Positions 1 through 8,117 of a stretch of DNA of 64,000 nt are shown piece after piece. The position numbers and the translations under genes are program-made. The number at the start of each line of letters is the position of its first letter. Positions within the stretch are counted from its first letter, which is position 1. The notes under the pieces are model-generated. The model was given only the letters and a program-made list of their open reading frames with translations, had not been told where the DNA came from and did no database searches. Source of the DNA: Tardiphaga sp. (GTDB lineage: Bacteria > Pseudomonadota > Alphaproteobacteria > Rhizobiales > Xanthobacteraceae); assembly GCF_028290495.1 (NCBI RefSeq), contig NZ_JAQGJT010000052.1, positions 1 through 64,000 of the forward strand, given 5' to 3'.

Positions 1-1
1 G

Positions 2-1288
2 GTGTCGAAAACGCTGCGCGGCGCGGTCACGCGCCGCAAAGGCATCCGCAAGGCCGGCGACCTCGTGATTGTCGATCTCGTGCGCGACGGCGGCGAAATC
101 ACCGGCGCCGTGGCGTGGCATATTTCGACCGGCGCCACCGTCACCATCGCCGCCAAGGCGACGATCGTCGCGACCGGCGGCCTGACGCGGCTCTATCGCC
201 GCAACAGCGCGTCCGCGAACATGGGCGGCGACGGCTACGCGCTCGCGCTGCGCGCCGGCGCCGAACTGATCGACATGGAGTTCGTGCAGTTCTTTCCGAT
301 CGGTCATCTCGCGCCTCGCTTGGTCGGCATGGATCCGATCATGTGGGATCCGTTCCGCTACAAGCTCGGCGGCAAGTTGCTGAATTCCGAGATGCGCGAG
401 TTCGAGGAAGACTACGCCACGCGCGACACCCGCAGCGACGGCAAATACGTGCTGACGCGCGACCTGGCGACCTACGCCATCACCAAGGAAGTGGAAGCCG
501 GCCGCGGCAGCCCGGCGGGTGGCGCCTTTCTCAGCTTCCAGCATGTCCCCGCGGCCGAGATCCGCGCCGCTTTCGGTTCGGTGGTGGACCGGCTCGCCGG
601 CAACGGCATCGATCTCGCGAAGCAGCCGGTCGAAGTCGCGCCGATGGCGCACTATCACATGGGCGGCATCCGCGTCGATGAAACGCTGCAGACGCGCGTG
701 CCCGGCCTTTATGCCTGCGGCGAGGCGGTCGGCGGCGCCAACGGCGCCAACCGGCTGTCCGGCAATGCCATCACCGAAGCCTTCGTGTTCGGCGCCCGCG
801 CCGGCCGCAATGCCGCGCAGCGCGCGGCCACGGTTTCGTTGCAGTGGTCGGAAGAGGCGGCCCGCCCGGCACTCGATCTGCTGCGCAGTGCTGCGAAGCG
901 CGACGCGCCGAATCCGGCGGCGGTGGTGGTGCAGTTGCAGGCGGTGATGGCCGACGATGTCGGCCCGTTCCGCACCGACGGGAAACTGCGCGCGGCGATC
1001 GCTTCGATCGAACAACTCAAACAGGATATCGGCGATACGCCGGTATCCTCCGAAGCTGCCTTTGACTCCGTGCTGGTGGGCTGGTTGGACCTGCGCAATG
1101 CACTTCTGGTCGCGCAGTCCGTTGCCGTGCCGGCGCTGGCGCGTACCGAGAGTCGCGGCGCGCATCAGCGCGACGATCATCTCAGCCTCGACGATGAAGC
1201 GTGGTGCGTCAACCAGATCGTGGATCTCTCGGACGGCGCGATCCATCTGCGTAAGGTCGCCCCCACGACCGGAAAGGCCGCATTATGA
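2..1288 (+). CDS. Fumarate reductase/succinate dehydrogenase-like flavoprotein, 5'-truncated
   Basis: The gene is cut by the left edge; 428 codons remain, so the visible GTG is not necessarily the true start. What remains is the C-terminal two thirds of the SdhA/FrdA/NadB/AprA family: an ATGG FAD-contact segment (visible residues 57-60), NMGGDGY just after it, the MAHYHMGGI segment near 218, and CGEAVGGANGANRLSGNA near 238-255, which binds FAD in this family. The family moves electrons between an organic substrate and an Fe-S partner. The stop overlaps the ATG of the next gene, a [2Fe-2S] protein, so the two are translationally coupled and very likely form one complex. No SdhC/D-like membrane anchor is seen downstream, so this is probably a soluble oxidoreductase. 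Its position before sulfonate genes suggests an organosulfur substrate, but nothing in the sequence names it. Confidence 0.85.
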   Translation: MSKTLRGAVTRRKGIRKAGDLVIVDLVRDGGEITGAVAWHISTGATVTIAAKATIVATGGLTRLYRRNSASANMGGDGYALALRAGAELIDMEFVQFFPIGHLAPRLVGMDPIMWDPFRYKLGGKLLNSEMREFEEDYATRDTRSDGKYVLTRDLATYAITKEVEAGRGSPAGGAFLSFQHVPAAEIRAAFGSVVDRLAGNGIDLAKQPVEVAPMAHYHMGGIRVDETLQTRVPGLYACGEAVGGANGANRLSGNAITEAFVFGARAGRNAAQRAATVSLQWSEEAARPALDLLRSAAKRDAPNPAAVVVQLQAVMADDVGPFRTDGKLRAAIASIEQLKQDIGDTPVSSEAAFDSVLVGWLDLRNALLVAQSVAVPALARTESRGAHQRDDHLSLDDEAWCVNQIVDLSDGAIHLRKVAPTTGKAAL

Positions 1289-1608
1289 AAGCCACCCTCC
1301 GCATCCAGCGCGGTGCATTCGGCGAGACGCCGCGGCAGGAGACGTTCGACGTCGATTTCGAGCACGGCCAGTCGGTGCTGGATGGGCTGCGCGCGATCCG
1401 CCGCGGCACCGATCCGTCGCTGGTGTTTCGCTTCGCCTGCATCAATGCCAATGCCTGCAAGGAATGCATGATGCAGATCGACGGCAAGATCGACTACGCC
1501 TGCACGGTACGCCTCAAGGAAGGTGAGACGGTGCTGGCGCCGCTGCCGAAGAAGGCCCTGATCCGCGATCTCGTCACCGAGATCGCGCCGCCTGACGAGC
1601 GGCTGTAG
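1285..1608 (+). CDS. Stand-alone SdhB-type [2Fe-2S] protein
   Basis: A 107-residue protein matching only the N-terminal plant-ferredoxin-like domain of SdhB/FrdB. Cluster ligands are C52, C58, C61 and C73 (C-x5-C-x2-C-x11-C, in the context FACINANACKECMMQIDG then YAC). The C-terminal domain that normally carries the [4Fe-4S] and [3Fe-4S] clusters is absent. The reading frame ends cleanly with PPDERL and a stop, and the next gene begins 35 bp later, so this is not an obvious truncation by frameshift. The ATGA overlap with the flavoprotein argues for a 1:1 electron-transfer partner. A complex with FAD and one [2Fe-2S] cluster cannot use the quinone route of succinate dehydrogenase, so it probably exchanges electrons with a soluble carrier or a monooxygenase (inference). 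Confidence 0.8.
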   Translation: MKATLRIQRGAFGETPRQETFDVDFEHGQSVLDGLRAIRRGTDPSLVFRFACINANACKECMMQIDGKIDYACTVRLKEGETVLAPLPKKALIRDLVTEIAPPDERL

Positions 1609-1643
1609 CGGCCCCATTTCCCTTCATCATCACGAGTAATGCC

Positions 1644-2513
1644 ATGACCTATGTCGTCGGGGCCCACCCGCAAAACCTGTCGCTGTCGATTCTGGCGCGG
1701 CGGCCGCAGGCCGTCGCATCGTTGCGCGAGAAGGGGCTGCAGTTCTTCGTCTATGCCGCGGGGTCGCAGACCATCCCGTTGATCAAGGCCGGCGTGCTGC
1801 ATCTGGCCGGAACCGGCGCCACACCGCCGATCCTGGCCAAGGCCGAAGGGCTTTCGGCGGCGGTGTTCGGCATGTCCGGCTCGCGGCCGGAGCGGGGTGG
1901 CCTCTTGGTGCGCGCCGACAGCGGCATTCACGATCTGAAGGGCCTTGTGGGCAAAGGCATCGGCCTGATGCCGATCTCCTGGCACACGCAGTTTCTCGCC
2001 ACCGAACTCGACGCCGCCGGCCTCGCATGGCGCGACGTCCGCGCCGCGGAAATCCTGCCCGCGACGGCAAAGGATGCGTTCATCGATGGCCTGCTCGACG
2101 CCATCGTGGCCACCGATCCGCTGTATGCGCAAATCGCCAGCCGCGTGAAAACCCGTGTGCTGGCGTCGCCGGGCACGATCTTCTCCAATCGCTCGGTCTA
2201 TTGGGGATTGAGCGAACTGGTAGAGGACCGCGCCGGGCCGGTGCGATGGTTGCTCGATGCGCTGATCGAATCCGACCGCGCTGTCGCGGCCAATCCGCAG
2301 GAGGCCGCAGCCCTGCTCGACGGGCTGAACGGCAACACCGCCGCGCAGTGGCTGCCGGCGCTGACATCGCGCCCGTGGGGCGTCGTGGCTCCGGATGATG
2401 CGTTCCTGCACGAACAGCAGCGCCACGCCGACATCTTCACCCGGTTCGGCCTGATTCCGCGCCAGATCGATGTCACCGACACCGTCGACATCAGCCACTT
2501 CGCGACCGCCTGA
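1644..2513 (+). CDS. Leaderless SsuA/NrtA/TauA-like substrate-binding-fold protein
   Basis: 289 residues with the NMT1/SsuA-type binding fold: a segment ending AAGSQTIPLIKAGVLHLAGTGATPP (the usual 'G..(D/H)..GTG..P' loop) and DSGIHDLKGLVGKGIGL (the usual 'SPI.DLKDLKGK.V' loop). There is no signal peptide: the protein starts MTYVVGAHPQN, and no earlier in-frame start exists between the ferredoxin gene and this ATG. It contains no cysteine, so it cannot use the active-site Cys mechanism of the DszB desulfinase, the best known cytoplasmic member of this fold. It lies between the [2Fe-2S] gene and an SsuD homologue. It may be an intracellular substrate carrier, an enzyme of the DszB/Thi5 type with a different mechanism, or a binding protein that lost its export signal. 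Confidence 0.7.
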   Translation: MTYVVGAHPQNLSLSILARRPQAVASLREKGLQFFVYAAGSQTIPLIKAGVLHLAGTGATPPILAKAEGLSAAVFGMSGSRPERGGLLVRADSGIHDLKGLVGKGIGLMPISWHTQFLATELDAAGLAWRDVRAAEILPATAKDAFIDGLLDAIVATDPLYAQIASRVKTRVLASPGTIFSNRSVYWGLSELVEDRAGPVRWLLDALIESDRAVAANPQEAAALLDGLNGNTAAQWLPALTSRPWGVVAPDDAFLHEQQRHADIFTRFGLIPRQIDVTDTVDISHFATA

Positions 2514-2541
2514 CACGTCCTGCAATCAACGAGGTTTCACG

Positions 2542-3666
2542 ATGGAAGTTCTTTGGTACCTGACCGGCCCCGACGGCCGCTACCCCTGGCGCCCGGACGG
2601 CGCGCGCAAACTCAGCTATCCCTATTTTCAGCAATTGGCGCGGGCGGTCGATCATCTCGGATTCACCGGCGCGCTGCTGGCCACCGGCGCGCATGACGCC
2701 TGGGTGCAGGGCGCCTCATTGATTCCCTTTACTGAGAACTTCCAGCATCTGGTTGCCGCCCATCCGCCGCTGCTGTCGCCGACTTTGCTGGCCAAGATGA
2801 TCACGACCTTCGACCAGTTCTCGAAAGGGCGGCTGCGCGTCAACATCGTCAATGGCGACGCCAAGCTGATGGCGCAGAACGGCGTCCATCTCAGCCATGA
2901 CGAGCGCTACGCCTACACGGATGAGTATCTCACGGTGCTGAGCGGCCTGCTGCGCGGCGAAACGGTGAACTTCAATGGCGAACACATTCATGTAGTCGAT
3001 GCCGGGCTGTCGCTGCCGCCGTACCAACGCCACGTGCCGCTGTGGTTCGGCGGCTCCTCGCCTGCCGCGCATGAAGTCGCGGCCAAGCACATAGACACCT
3101 ATCTGTCGTGGGGCGAAACGCCGTCGCAGGCCGAGACCAAGATCAAGGAGGTGAAGCACCTTGCGGCGCGTCACGGCCGGGCCGACAAGATCAGCTTCGG
3201 CATCCGGCTTTACGTCATTGTGCGCGAGACCGAAGCCGAGGCGTGGGCCGCCGCGCAGGATCTGTACGACCACATGGATGAGGCCGCGATCGCCGGCGCG
3301 CAGGCCTATGTCGCCAATATCGACTCCGTCGGCCAGCAGCGGATGTCGGCACTGCATGGCGGTCGCAAGCCGAAGGATCTGCGCGAACTGGAGATCGAGC
3401 CGAATCTCTGGGCCGGGATAGGTCTGGTCCGGCACGGTCCAGGCACCGCGCTGATCGGCAGCGCCGAGCAGGTCGTCGCTCGCATTCAGGATTATCGCGA
3501 CGCCGGCATCGAGGTGCTGATCGTCTCGGGCATGCCGTTGCTGGAAGAGGCGTATCGGTTTGCCGAACTGGTTCTGCCGCACCTTCCGGTCGATCGCGTC
3601 GCCGATGACGGCGTCACCTCGGCCTGGACCAAAGACCGCGACGCGGCGTGGCAGAAGAAAGCCTGA
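2542..3666 (+). CDS. SsuD-like FMNH2-dependent alkanesulfonate monooxygenase (LLM family)
   Basis: 374 residues from the ATG preceded by GAGG (2531-2534); an in-frame extension to 2470 would overlap the previous gene and lacks a ribosome site. Family features in order: MEVLWYLTGPDGRYPW strand 1, TGAHDAWV near residue 51, LSPTLLAKMITTFDQFSKGRLRVNIVNG near 85-112, HDERYAYTDEYL, LWFGGSSPAA near 175, and a C-terminal [15 protein letters not shown] segment shared with SsuD. SsuD enzymes cleave C-S bonds of sulfonates to sulfite and aldehyde using FMNH2 from a separate reductase. No SsuE-like reductase is visible in the window; the upstream flavoprotein/[2Fe-2S] pair could supply electrons or act on the product (inference). 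Last gene of the plus-strand operon starting left of the window. Confidence 0.85.
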   Translation: MEVLWYLTGPDGRYPWRPDGARKLSYPYFQQLARAVDHLGFTGALLATGAHDAWVQGASLIPFTENFQHLVAAHPPLLSPTLLAKMITTFDQFSKGRLRVNIVNGDAKLMAQNGVHLSHDERYAYTDEYLTVLSGLLRGETVNFNGEHIHVVDAGLSLPPYQRHVPLWFGGSSPAAHEVAAKHIDTYLSWGETPSQAETKIKEVKHLAARHGRADKISFGIRLYVIVRETEAEAWAAAQDLYDHMDEAAIAGAQAYVANIDSVGQQRMSALHGGRKPKDLRELEIEPNLWAGIGLVRHGPGTALIGSAEQVVARIQDYRDAGIEVLIVSGMPLLEEAYRFAELVLPHLPVDRVADDGVTSAWTKDRDAAWQKKA

Positions 3667-3863
3667 CGAATATTTGTCGAGAAATACATGGACCGCGGGC
3701 CGTCATCCGCTGTCCCGGCGATGAGTTGGCATATCGTGACGCCCCGCCCTCCGCGATAGCCTCTCGCTGTTTGCTTCGATCATGCTTGGCGGCTGTTCTA
3801 CGGACCAGACGGGAGAATGCTGGATCGACCAACCGATCTTGCGGCAACGTCGATGATCTTAAC

Positions 3864-5094
3864 TCAGAAAAAGCCCTTGGCCGGCAGCGGCGTGCCGTTG
3901 ACCTCGTAGACGCCGATCGCCTGCGCCTTGTACGTCACCGGATTGTGCGACGACAGCGTACGCGCGTTGCGCCAGTGGCGGTCGAGATTGTCGGACCTCT
4001 TGGTGGCAGACGCGCCGCCGGCATCGAACAGCAGGCTGCCACTGCGGATCGCGAGTTCATCGACGACGATCTTGGCTTTGGCGGCGGCTAGCGCTGCGTC
4101 CAGCGCCGGCTTCGTATCCGTCGGGTCCACGTGCCATGCGGCGCCGGAGACATCCAGCGCCTCGGCGGCGGCAAGCACCGCGGCTTCCGCGACAAAGGCG
4201 TTGCTGGAGATCAGGCCGATGGTTTGCTGCAGGATCGGATCGTCGGCGGGCTTTTCGGTCGGCGCGTAATAGAAGCTGCGCGCACGCCGCCGCACCAGCG
4301 CCGTAGCATCGCGCAGGGTGGCGGCGGCGATACCGGCATTGATCGCAGTGAGAAACAACTGCGCAAACGTGTTGGCATAGGCCGCGCCGTAGCCGATATT
4401 CGGCGTGTCAAAGATCACTTCGGCTTTTTCGACGCGGACATTGCGGAAATGCGTGGTGCCGCTGCCGGTCAGGCGCTGACCCGAGCCGTCCCAGTCATCG
4501 ACCAGTTCGACGCCCTCGCGCTTCACCGGGATGATGGTGGCGGCAAACCGGCCGTCGGCGGGATGCGAGACGCGGACCAGCATGGAATCCGAGAAAAGCG
4601 AGCCGGTGCTGTAGTATTTCGTGCCGTCGAGCCGGTATCCGTCGCCGTCCTCTGTGATGACGGTGGCCAGCGTGACATCGCCGACCTTCGCGGTGCCGAG
4701 CTCGGTGCTCGCCAGTCCGATGAGGTTGCCGTGCACGATCTCGTCGCGCCACTGGCGGCTTTGCGCGTCCTGCGGCGTCAGCGCCAGACGCTCGACCACG
4801 CTGAAATGGTTGCGCAGGATATGGGCGACATTGGCGTCTGCCGTTTGCCAGCCTGATAATGACGGCGAGCAGTTCGCGGACCGTCGCGCCGCCGCCGCCA
4901 TCGGCCTGCGGAATCCGCAGCGCGCCCAGCCGGGAACGGCGGATCAGGTCGATCTGCTCGTAAGGCAGCACCCGGTCGCGTTCGCGCTCCAACTCGCCTT
5001 GCGCGATGTGGTCAAACAAAGCCTGCAGGTCCGGCGAGTTGGCGGTCAAGGGCTGCGCGAAGCTGAAGGCGTGGCTGGGAGCGGGCTTGTTCAT
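3864..5094 (-). pseudogene. SfnB/DszC-type acyl-CoA-dehydrogenase-like flavoprotein, single frameshift
   Basis: Two overlapping frames together make one protein of about 409 residues. The N-terminal part starts MNKPAPSHAFSFAQ (ATG at 5094) and runs to ELLAVIIRLAN; the C-terminal part resumes at ADANVAHILRNHFSVVERL and continues to PLPAKGFF. Deleting one base in the C-C pair at 4841-4842 joins them as LANADANVAHIL, the sequence expected in this family. The fold is acyl-CoA dehydrogenase; members near sulfur genes (DszC, SfnB) are FMNH2-dependent monooxygenases or related enzymes rather than CoA-thioester dehydrogenases. It is the last gene of the permease-ATPase-binding-protein operon. It is either a recent pseudogene or a sequencing error in an intact gene; no other damage is visible. 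Confidence 0.8.
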
Positions 5095-5141
5095 GGAGGC
5101 TGCCTTGCGTGCTTTGGGTGGCGATGCGATCGAGGGCCGCG

Positions 5142-6152
5142 TCAGATGTTCGCGAGATGATCGGCGACCGTGATCTTTTCTGGCAGCACCTTGCGTTCCG
5201 TCAGCCAGTCGGCGGCGGTCTGCAGCTCCGCGACGAACTTCTTGTCGGTGACGGGGAGGAGCTTGTAGGTGCGCTTGCGTTCGATGAACTGGTCGCGGAC
5301 CTGGTCGCTGTATTTGGCGACTTTCTGCACCAGCGTCTCGGCCTCGACGATGTTGGTATTGACCCACTGCACCTCGGCCTCGTAGGCGGCGGCGATGGCG
5401 CGCACGATGGCCGGGTTGTCCGTCGCGAATTTTCGCGAGGTGACGTAGGAGGAATAATCGATCTGGAAGGGGAGATCGCGGCCTTCGTTGAAGATATCGT
5501 GGGCCTTGTAGTCGATCCGCGCGATATCGACGCTCGGGCTCCACATCGACCACGCATCCACCTTGCCCGCGGCCAGCGCAGGTGCTGCGTCCGGCGGGTT
5601 GAGGTAGACGAACTTGACCTTGGAGCGGTCGACCTTGTGTTTCTCGAGTGCGGCGATCAGCAGGAATTCGCCGAGTCCGGAGCGGTTGACTGCGACCGAC
5701 TTGCCGACAAGATCCTCGACCTTGTTGATGCCGGAATCGTCCCTGGCGATGATTGCCGTGGTGCGCGGCTCGTAGAGCGCGAATTGCGCGAACACCAGCG
5801 GCGAGCCGGCGATGATCGCCGCGAGTGCAGGGGTGGTGCTGCCGCCGAAGCCGTAATCGGCGCTGCCGCCGGTGACCGCCTGAAGGGTCGGCGCATGGTT
5901 CGGGAACGGCCCGAGCCATTCCACCTTGATGTTGTCCTTGGCCAGGATCTTCTCGAACTGTTCGCGTTCCTTGGCGATCAGCGTCAGGCCGAAATAGCCC
6001 CAGGTCAGGCGCACAGTGTCGGTTTTGCGGCCGGTTGCCTGCGCGTCGGCCGGGACGGTGGCCGCGAGGCTGAGACCAGTCATGGCGCCGACGCCGAGCA
6101 GCGAAGTCTGCAGCAGTTGACGGCGCGACGGCGTGAGAAAGCGGTTCGACAT
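5142..6152 (-). CDS. ssuA: Aliphatic sulfonate ABC transporter, periplasmic binding protein (SsuA-like)
   Basis: 336 residues with a Tat-type leader: SRRQLLQTS followed by a hydrophobic stretch (LLGVGAMTGLSLAATV) and a probable cleavage after ADAQA. The mature part has the SsuA hallmarks VRLTWGYFGLTLIAKE, GGSADYGFGGSTTPA, DDSGINKVEDLVGKSVAVN and AAGKVDAWSMWSP. It would bind sulfonates in the periplasm and deliver them to the permease encoded upstream. AGGA precedes the ATG. The gene sits after the ATPase gene (33-bp gap) and before the frameshifted SfnB/DszC-like gene. Export in folded form through Tat is unusual for this class but common among its rhizobial members. Substrate is inferred from context, not proven. 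Confidence 0.85.
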   Translation of the reverse strand: MSNRFLTPSRRQLLQTSLLGVGAMTGLSLAATVPADAQATGRKTDTVRLTWGYFGLTLIAKEREQFEKILAKDNIKVEWLGPFPNHAPTLQAVTGGSADYGFGGSTTPALAAIIAGSPLVFAQFALYEPRTTAIIARDDSGINKVEDLVGKSVAVNRSGLGEFLLIAALEKHKVDRSKVKFVYLNPPDAAPALAAGKVDAWSMWSPSVDIARIDYKAHDIFNEGRDLPFQIDYSSYVTSRKFATDNPAIVRAIAAAYEAEVQWVNTNIVEAETLVQKVAKYSDQVRDQFIERKRTYKLLPVTDKKFVAELQTAADWLTERKVLPEKITVADHLANI

Positions 6153-6185
6153 GAATTGTGTTCCTGTGAGAATACGGAGTGAGAT

Positions 6186-6890
6186 TCAGGCAACCTGAAG
6201 CTTGGTGACAACGCCGAGTTCGTGCAGCAATTGCCCGCGCGAGGCGGCGGGAAGTCCGCGGAGCGCGCGGTGCTCCGACGCAATCGCGCCGTCGCGCATC
6301 ACAAGGATGCGATCCGCCAACGCGATCGCTTCGTCGACGTCATGGGTGACGAGCAGTACGCCGGGCCGGTGCCGCGCCACCAGCTCCTTGACCAGCACGT
6401 GCATGCGGATACGCGTCAGCGCATCGAGCGCGGCGAAGGGTTCGTCGAGCAGCAGCAGTTGCGGCTCCTGCACCAGCGCCCGCGCCAGAGCGACGCGCTG
6501 CGCCTGTCCGCCCGACAGGTTGCGCGGCCAGTCGTCGAGCCGGTCGCCGAGACCGACCTCGACCAGCGCCGCAGTGGCGCGCTCGCGCACGGCGGGACCG
6601 GACAGGCCGAGCGACACGTTCTGCCACAGCGTGTCCCACGGCAGCAGCCGATGTTCCTGGAATACGACCGCCGGACGCCCGGGCGCATTGATACGCCCGC
6701 TCTGCACCGGATCGAGCCCGGCCAGCGCGCGCAGCAACGTCGTCTTGCCGCAACCGCTCTCGCCGAGCAGGGCCACGAACTCGCCGCGCTCGATACGCAG
6801 GTTCAGCCTGTCGATGACGACGCGATCGCCATAGGCCTTTGTCAGCCCGGTGACGATGACCGCCGGATCGCTTGCCGTTGCAAATGTCAT
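6186..6890 (-). CDS. ssuB: Sulfonate ABC transporter ATPase (SsuB-like)
   Basis: 234 residues. Walker A GESGCGKTT near residue 43, Q-loop in VVFQEHRLLPWDTLW, signature NLSGGQAQRVALARAL, Walker B LLLLDEPFAALD, and the H-loop in LLVTHDVDEA are all intact. The order and the 'RLLPW' segment are typical of SsuB/TauB/NrtD. The start at 6890 overlaps the permease stop by 4 bp (ATGA); a much longer open frame exists upstream but is only the opposite reading of the permease gene. The protein energises import from the cytoplasmic side. Confidence 0.9.
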   Translation of the reverse strand: MTFATASDPAVIVTGLTKAYGDRVVIDRLNLRIERGEFVALLGESGCGKTTLLRALAGLDPVQSGRINAPGRPAVVFQEHRLLPWDTLWQNVSLGLSGPAVRERATAALVEVGLGDRLDDWPRNLSGGQAQRVALARALVQEPQLLLLDEPFAALDALTRIRMHVLVKELVARHRPGVLLVTHDVDEAIALADRILVMRDGAIASEHRALRGLPAASRGQLLHELGVVTKLQVA

Positions 6891-7738
6891 CGCGCACCTC
6901 TGGCGTAGTTCGGATGCCAGGCCAGCAGCCGGCGCTCCAGCAGCCGGGCCATCGAATCGGCGGCGACGCCGATCAGGGCGTAGATCACGATGGTCAGCAC
7001 GATCACGTCGGTGCGCAGGAATTCGCGCGCGTCCATCGCGAGGAAGCCGAGGCCGGATTGCGCGCCGATAGTTTCGGCGACCACCAGCGCCAGCCACGCG
7101 GTGGCCAGCGAATAGCGCACGCCGGTGAGGATCGACGGCAGCGCGCCGGGCAGGATGATGCGGCGGATCAGTTGCCAGGTGTCGAGGCCCTGCACGCGGC
7201 CGAGTTCGACGAGCTTGGGATCGATCTGGCGGATGCCGAGCGTGGTGTTGATGTAGATCGGGAAGGCCACGCCGAGCGAGACCAGGAAGATCTTTTGCGC
7301 CTCGCCGACACCGAACCAGACGATCACCAGCGGCACCAATGCCAGAAACGGAATCGCGCGGACCATCTGCACGCTGCGGTCGATCAGCGCCTCGGCGATG
7401 CGCGAGAAGCCGACGATGGTGCCGAGCGCGAAGCCGATGCTGCCGCCGATCGCAAAGCCCGCCGCGGCGCGCAGCATGCTGACGCCTAGGTCGTTGAGCA
7501 GCGAACCCGACAGGGTCAGTTTCCACGCGGTCAGCAGTACCTTGGAAGGCGCGGGCAATACCTGCGGCGACAGCCATCCCGCCCGCGCCAGCGTTTCCCA
7601 GACAATGACGAGGATGATGGGCGCGATCCAGGACAGCAGCAGAAGACTGGGCTTGCGTGCAACAGCAATGCGTGGCGTCGGCGCGACGCGCGCGGCTGCC
7701 ACATATTCCTGCTGGATGACGTAGTCGATGTTGCTCAC
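6887..7738 (-). CDS. ssuC: Sulfonate ABC transporter permease (SsuC-like)
   Basis: 283 residues from a GTG start at 7738; an in-frame extension to 7921 has no membrane-spanning or family sequence and would overlap the leader ORF. About six membrane helices are visible, the first in LLLLSWIAPIILVIVWETLA. Family segments LPAPSKVLLTAW and the EAA-loop (ELGRVQGLDTWQLIRRIILPGALPSI, roughly residues 185-210) identify a BPD_transp_1 permease of the SsuC/TauC type. The GTG lies in a GGTGAGC context whose TGA ends a 32-codon ORF, so its translation is probably coupled to that leader. First structural gene of the operon permease-ATPase-binding protein-SfnB/DszC-like. Confidence 0.85.
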   Translation of the reverse strand: MSNIDYVIQQEYVAAARVAPTPRIAVARKPSLLLLSWIAPIILVIVWETLARAGWLSPQVLPAPSKVLLTAWKLTLSGSLLNDLGVSMLRAAAGFAIGGSIGFALGTIVGFSRIAEALIDRSVQMVRAIPFLALVPLVIVWFGVGEAQKIFLVSLGVAFPIYINTTLGIRQIDPKLVELGRVQGLDTWQLIRRIILPGALPSILTGVRYSLATAWLALVVAETIGAQSGLGFLAMDAREFLRTDVIVLTIVIYALIGVAADSMARLLERRLLAWHPNYARGAR

Positions 7739-7833
7739 CGCATTGATCCCGTTCGTCGCGGTGATGTCCGCGAACTCAATTGATGATATGACGCGCAAGC
7801 CAGCGGCGTCCGGAGATTCTGCGGTGAAAACAT
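7735..7833 (-). CDS. Putative 32-residue leader peptide upstream of ssuC
   Basis: A very small ORF beginning MFSPQNLRTPLACASYHQ and ending TGSMR. Its ATG (7831-7833) follows an unusually strong purine-rich ribosome site, GGGGGAGA, immediately upstream. Its stop codon overlaps the GTG start of the permease (GTGA, 7735-7738). The strong initiation site plus the coupled junction suggests a translated leader whose reading affects permease expression. It has one Cys and no run of a regulatory amino acid, so classical attenuation by starvation is not obvious. No homologue is known to me. Confidence 0.5.
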   Translation of the reverse strand: MFSPQNLRTPLACASYHQLSSRTSPRRTGSMR

Positions 7834-7999
7834 TCTCCCCCTGATAATAAGTCGGTTTGCTGCGCCAACGCCTTCGTCTGGAGGCCAGTGATGCTCTGCT
7901 GGCGTGAGACGTAGAAAACAAGCCTTCACAATTTCCTGCAATGCGTACGGGCAGCGCCGGCCGAAGAAGATTTCATTCGACGGGTAGCCGAGTGTGAAA

Positions 8000-8008
8000 A
8001 ATCATTCT
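8000..8008 (+). promoter_or_regulatory. Recurrent AATCATTCT site, copy 1
   Basis: AATCATTCT sits in the divergent region between the ssuC leader and the SfnG-like gene, in the context GAAAAATCATTCTCATCC. The same 9-mer recurs at 9734-9742 and 18406-18414, each time in a non-coding region next to an organosulfur gene. It may be part of an operator for a shared regulator; the regulator is not identified. Confidence 0.3.
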
Positions 8009-8117
8009 CATCCTTTTGAGTGAACCATCTTGATCGCGCGCGCCGTGGCTTTCGCGGCTTGCATTAACTTCGCGCCGTGCGTTTATGGGCCGAACCATTG
8101 CAGGCGTGAGGGCAAGC

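Noticed and set aside
1285-1608. Truncated SdhB pseudogene
   Set aside because: The frame ends cleanly, overlaps its partner gene and all four cluster cysteines are intact; the domain looks deliberately short.
1644-2513. DszB-type 2-hydroxybiphenyl sulfinate desulfinase
   Set aside because: The protein has no cysteine, so it cannot carry the DszB catalytic Cys.
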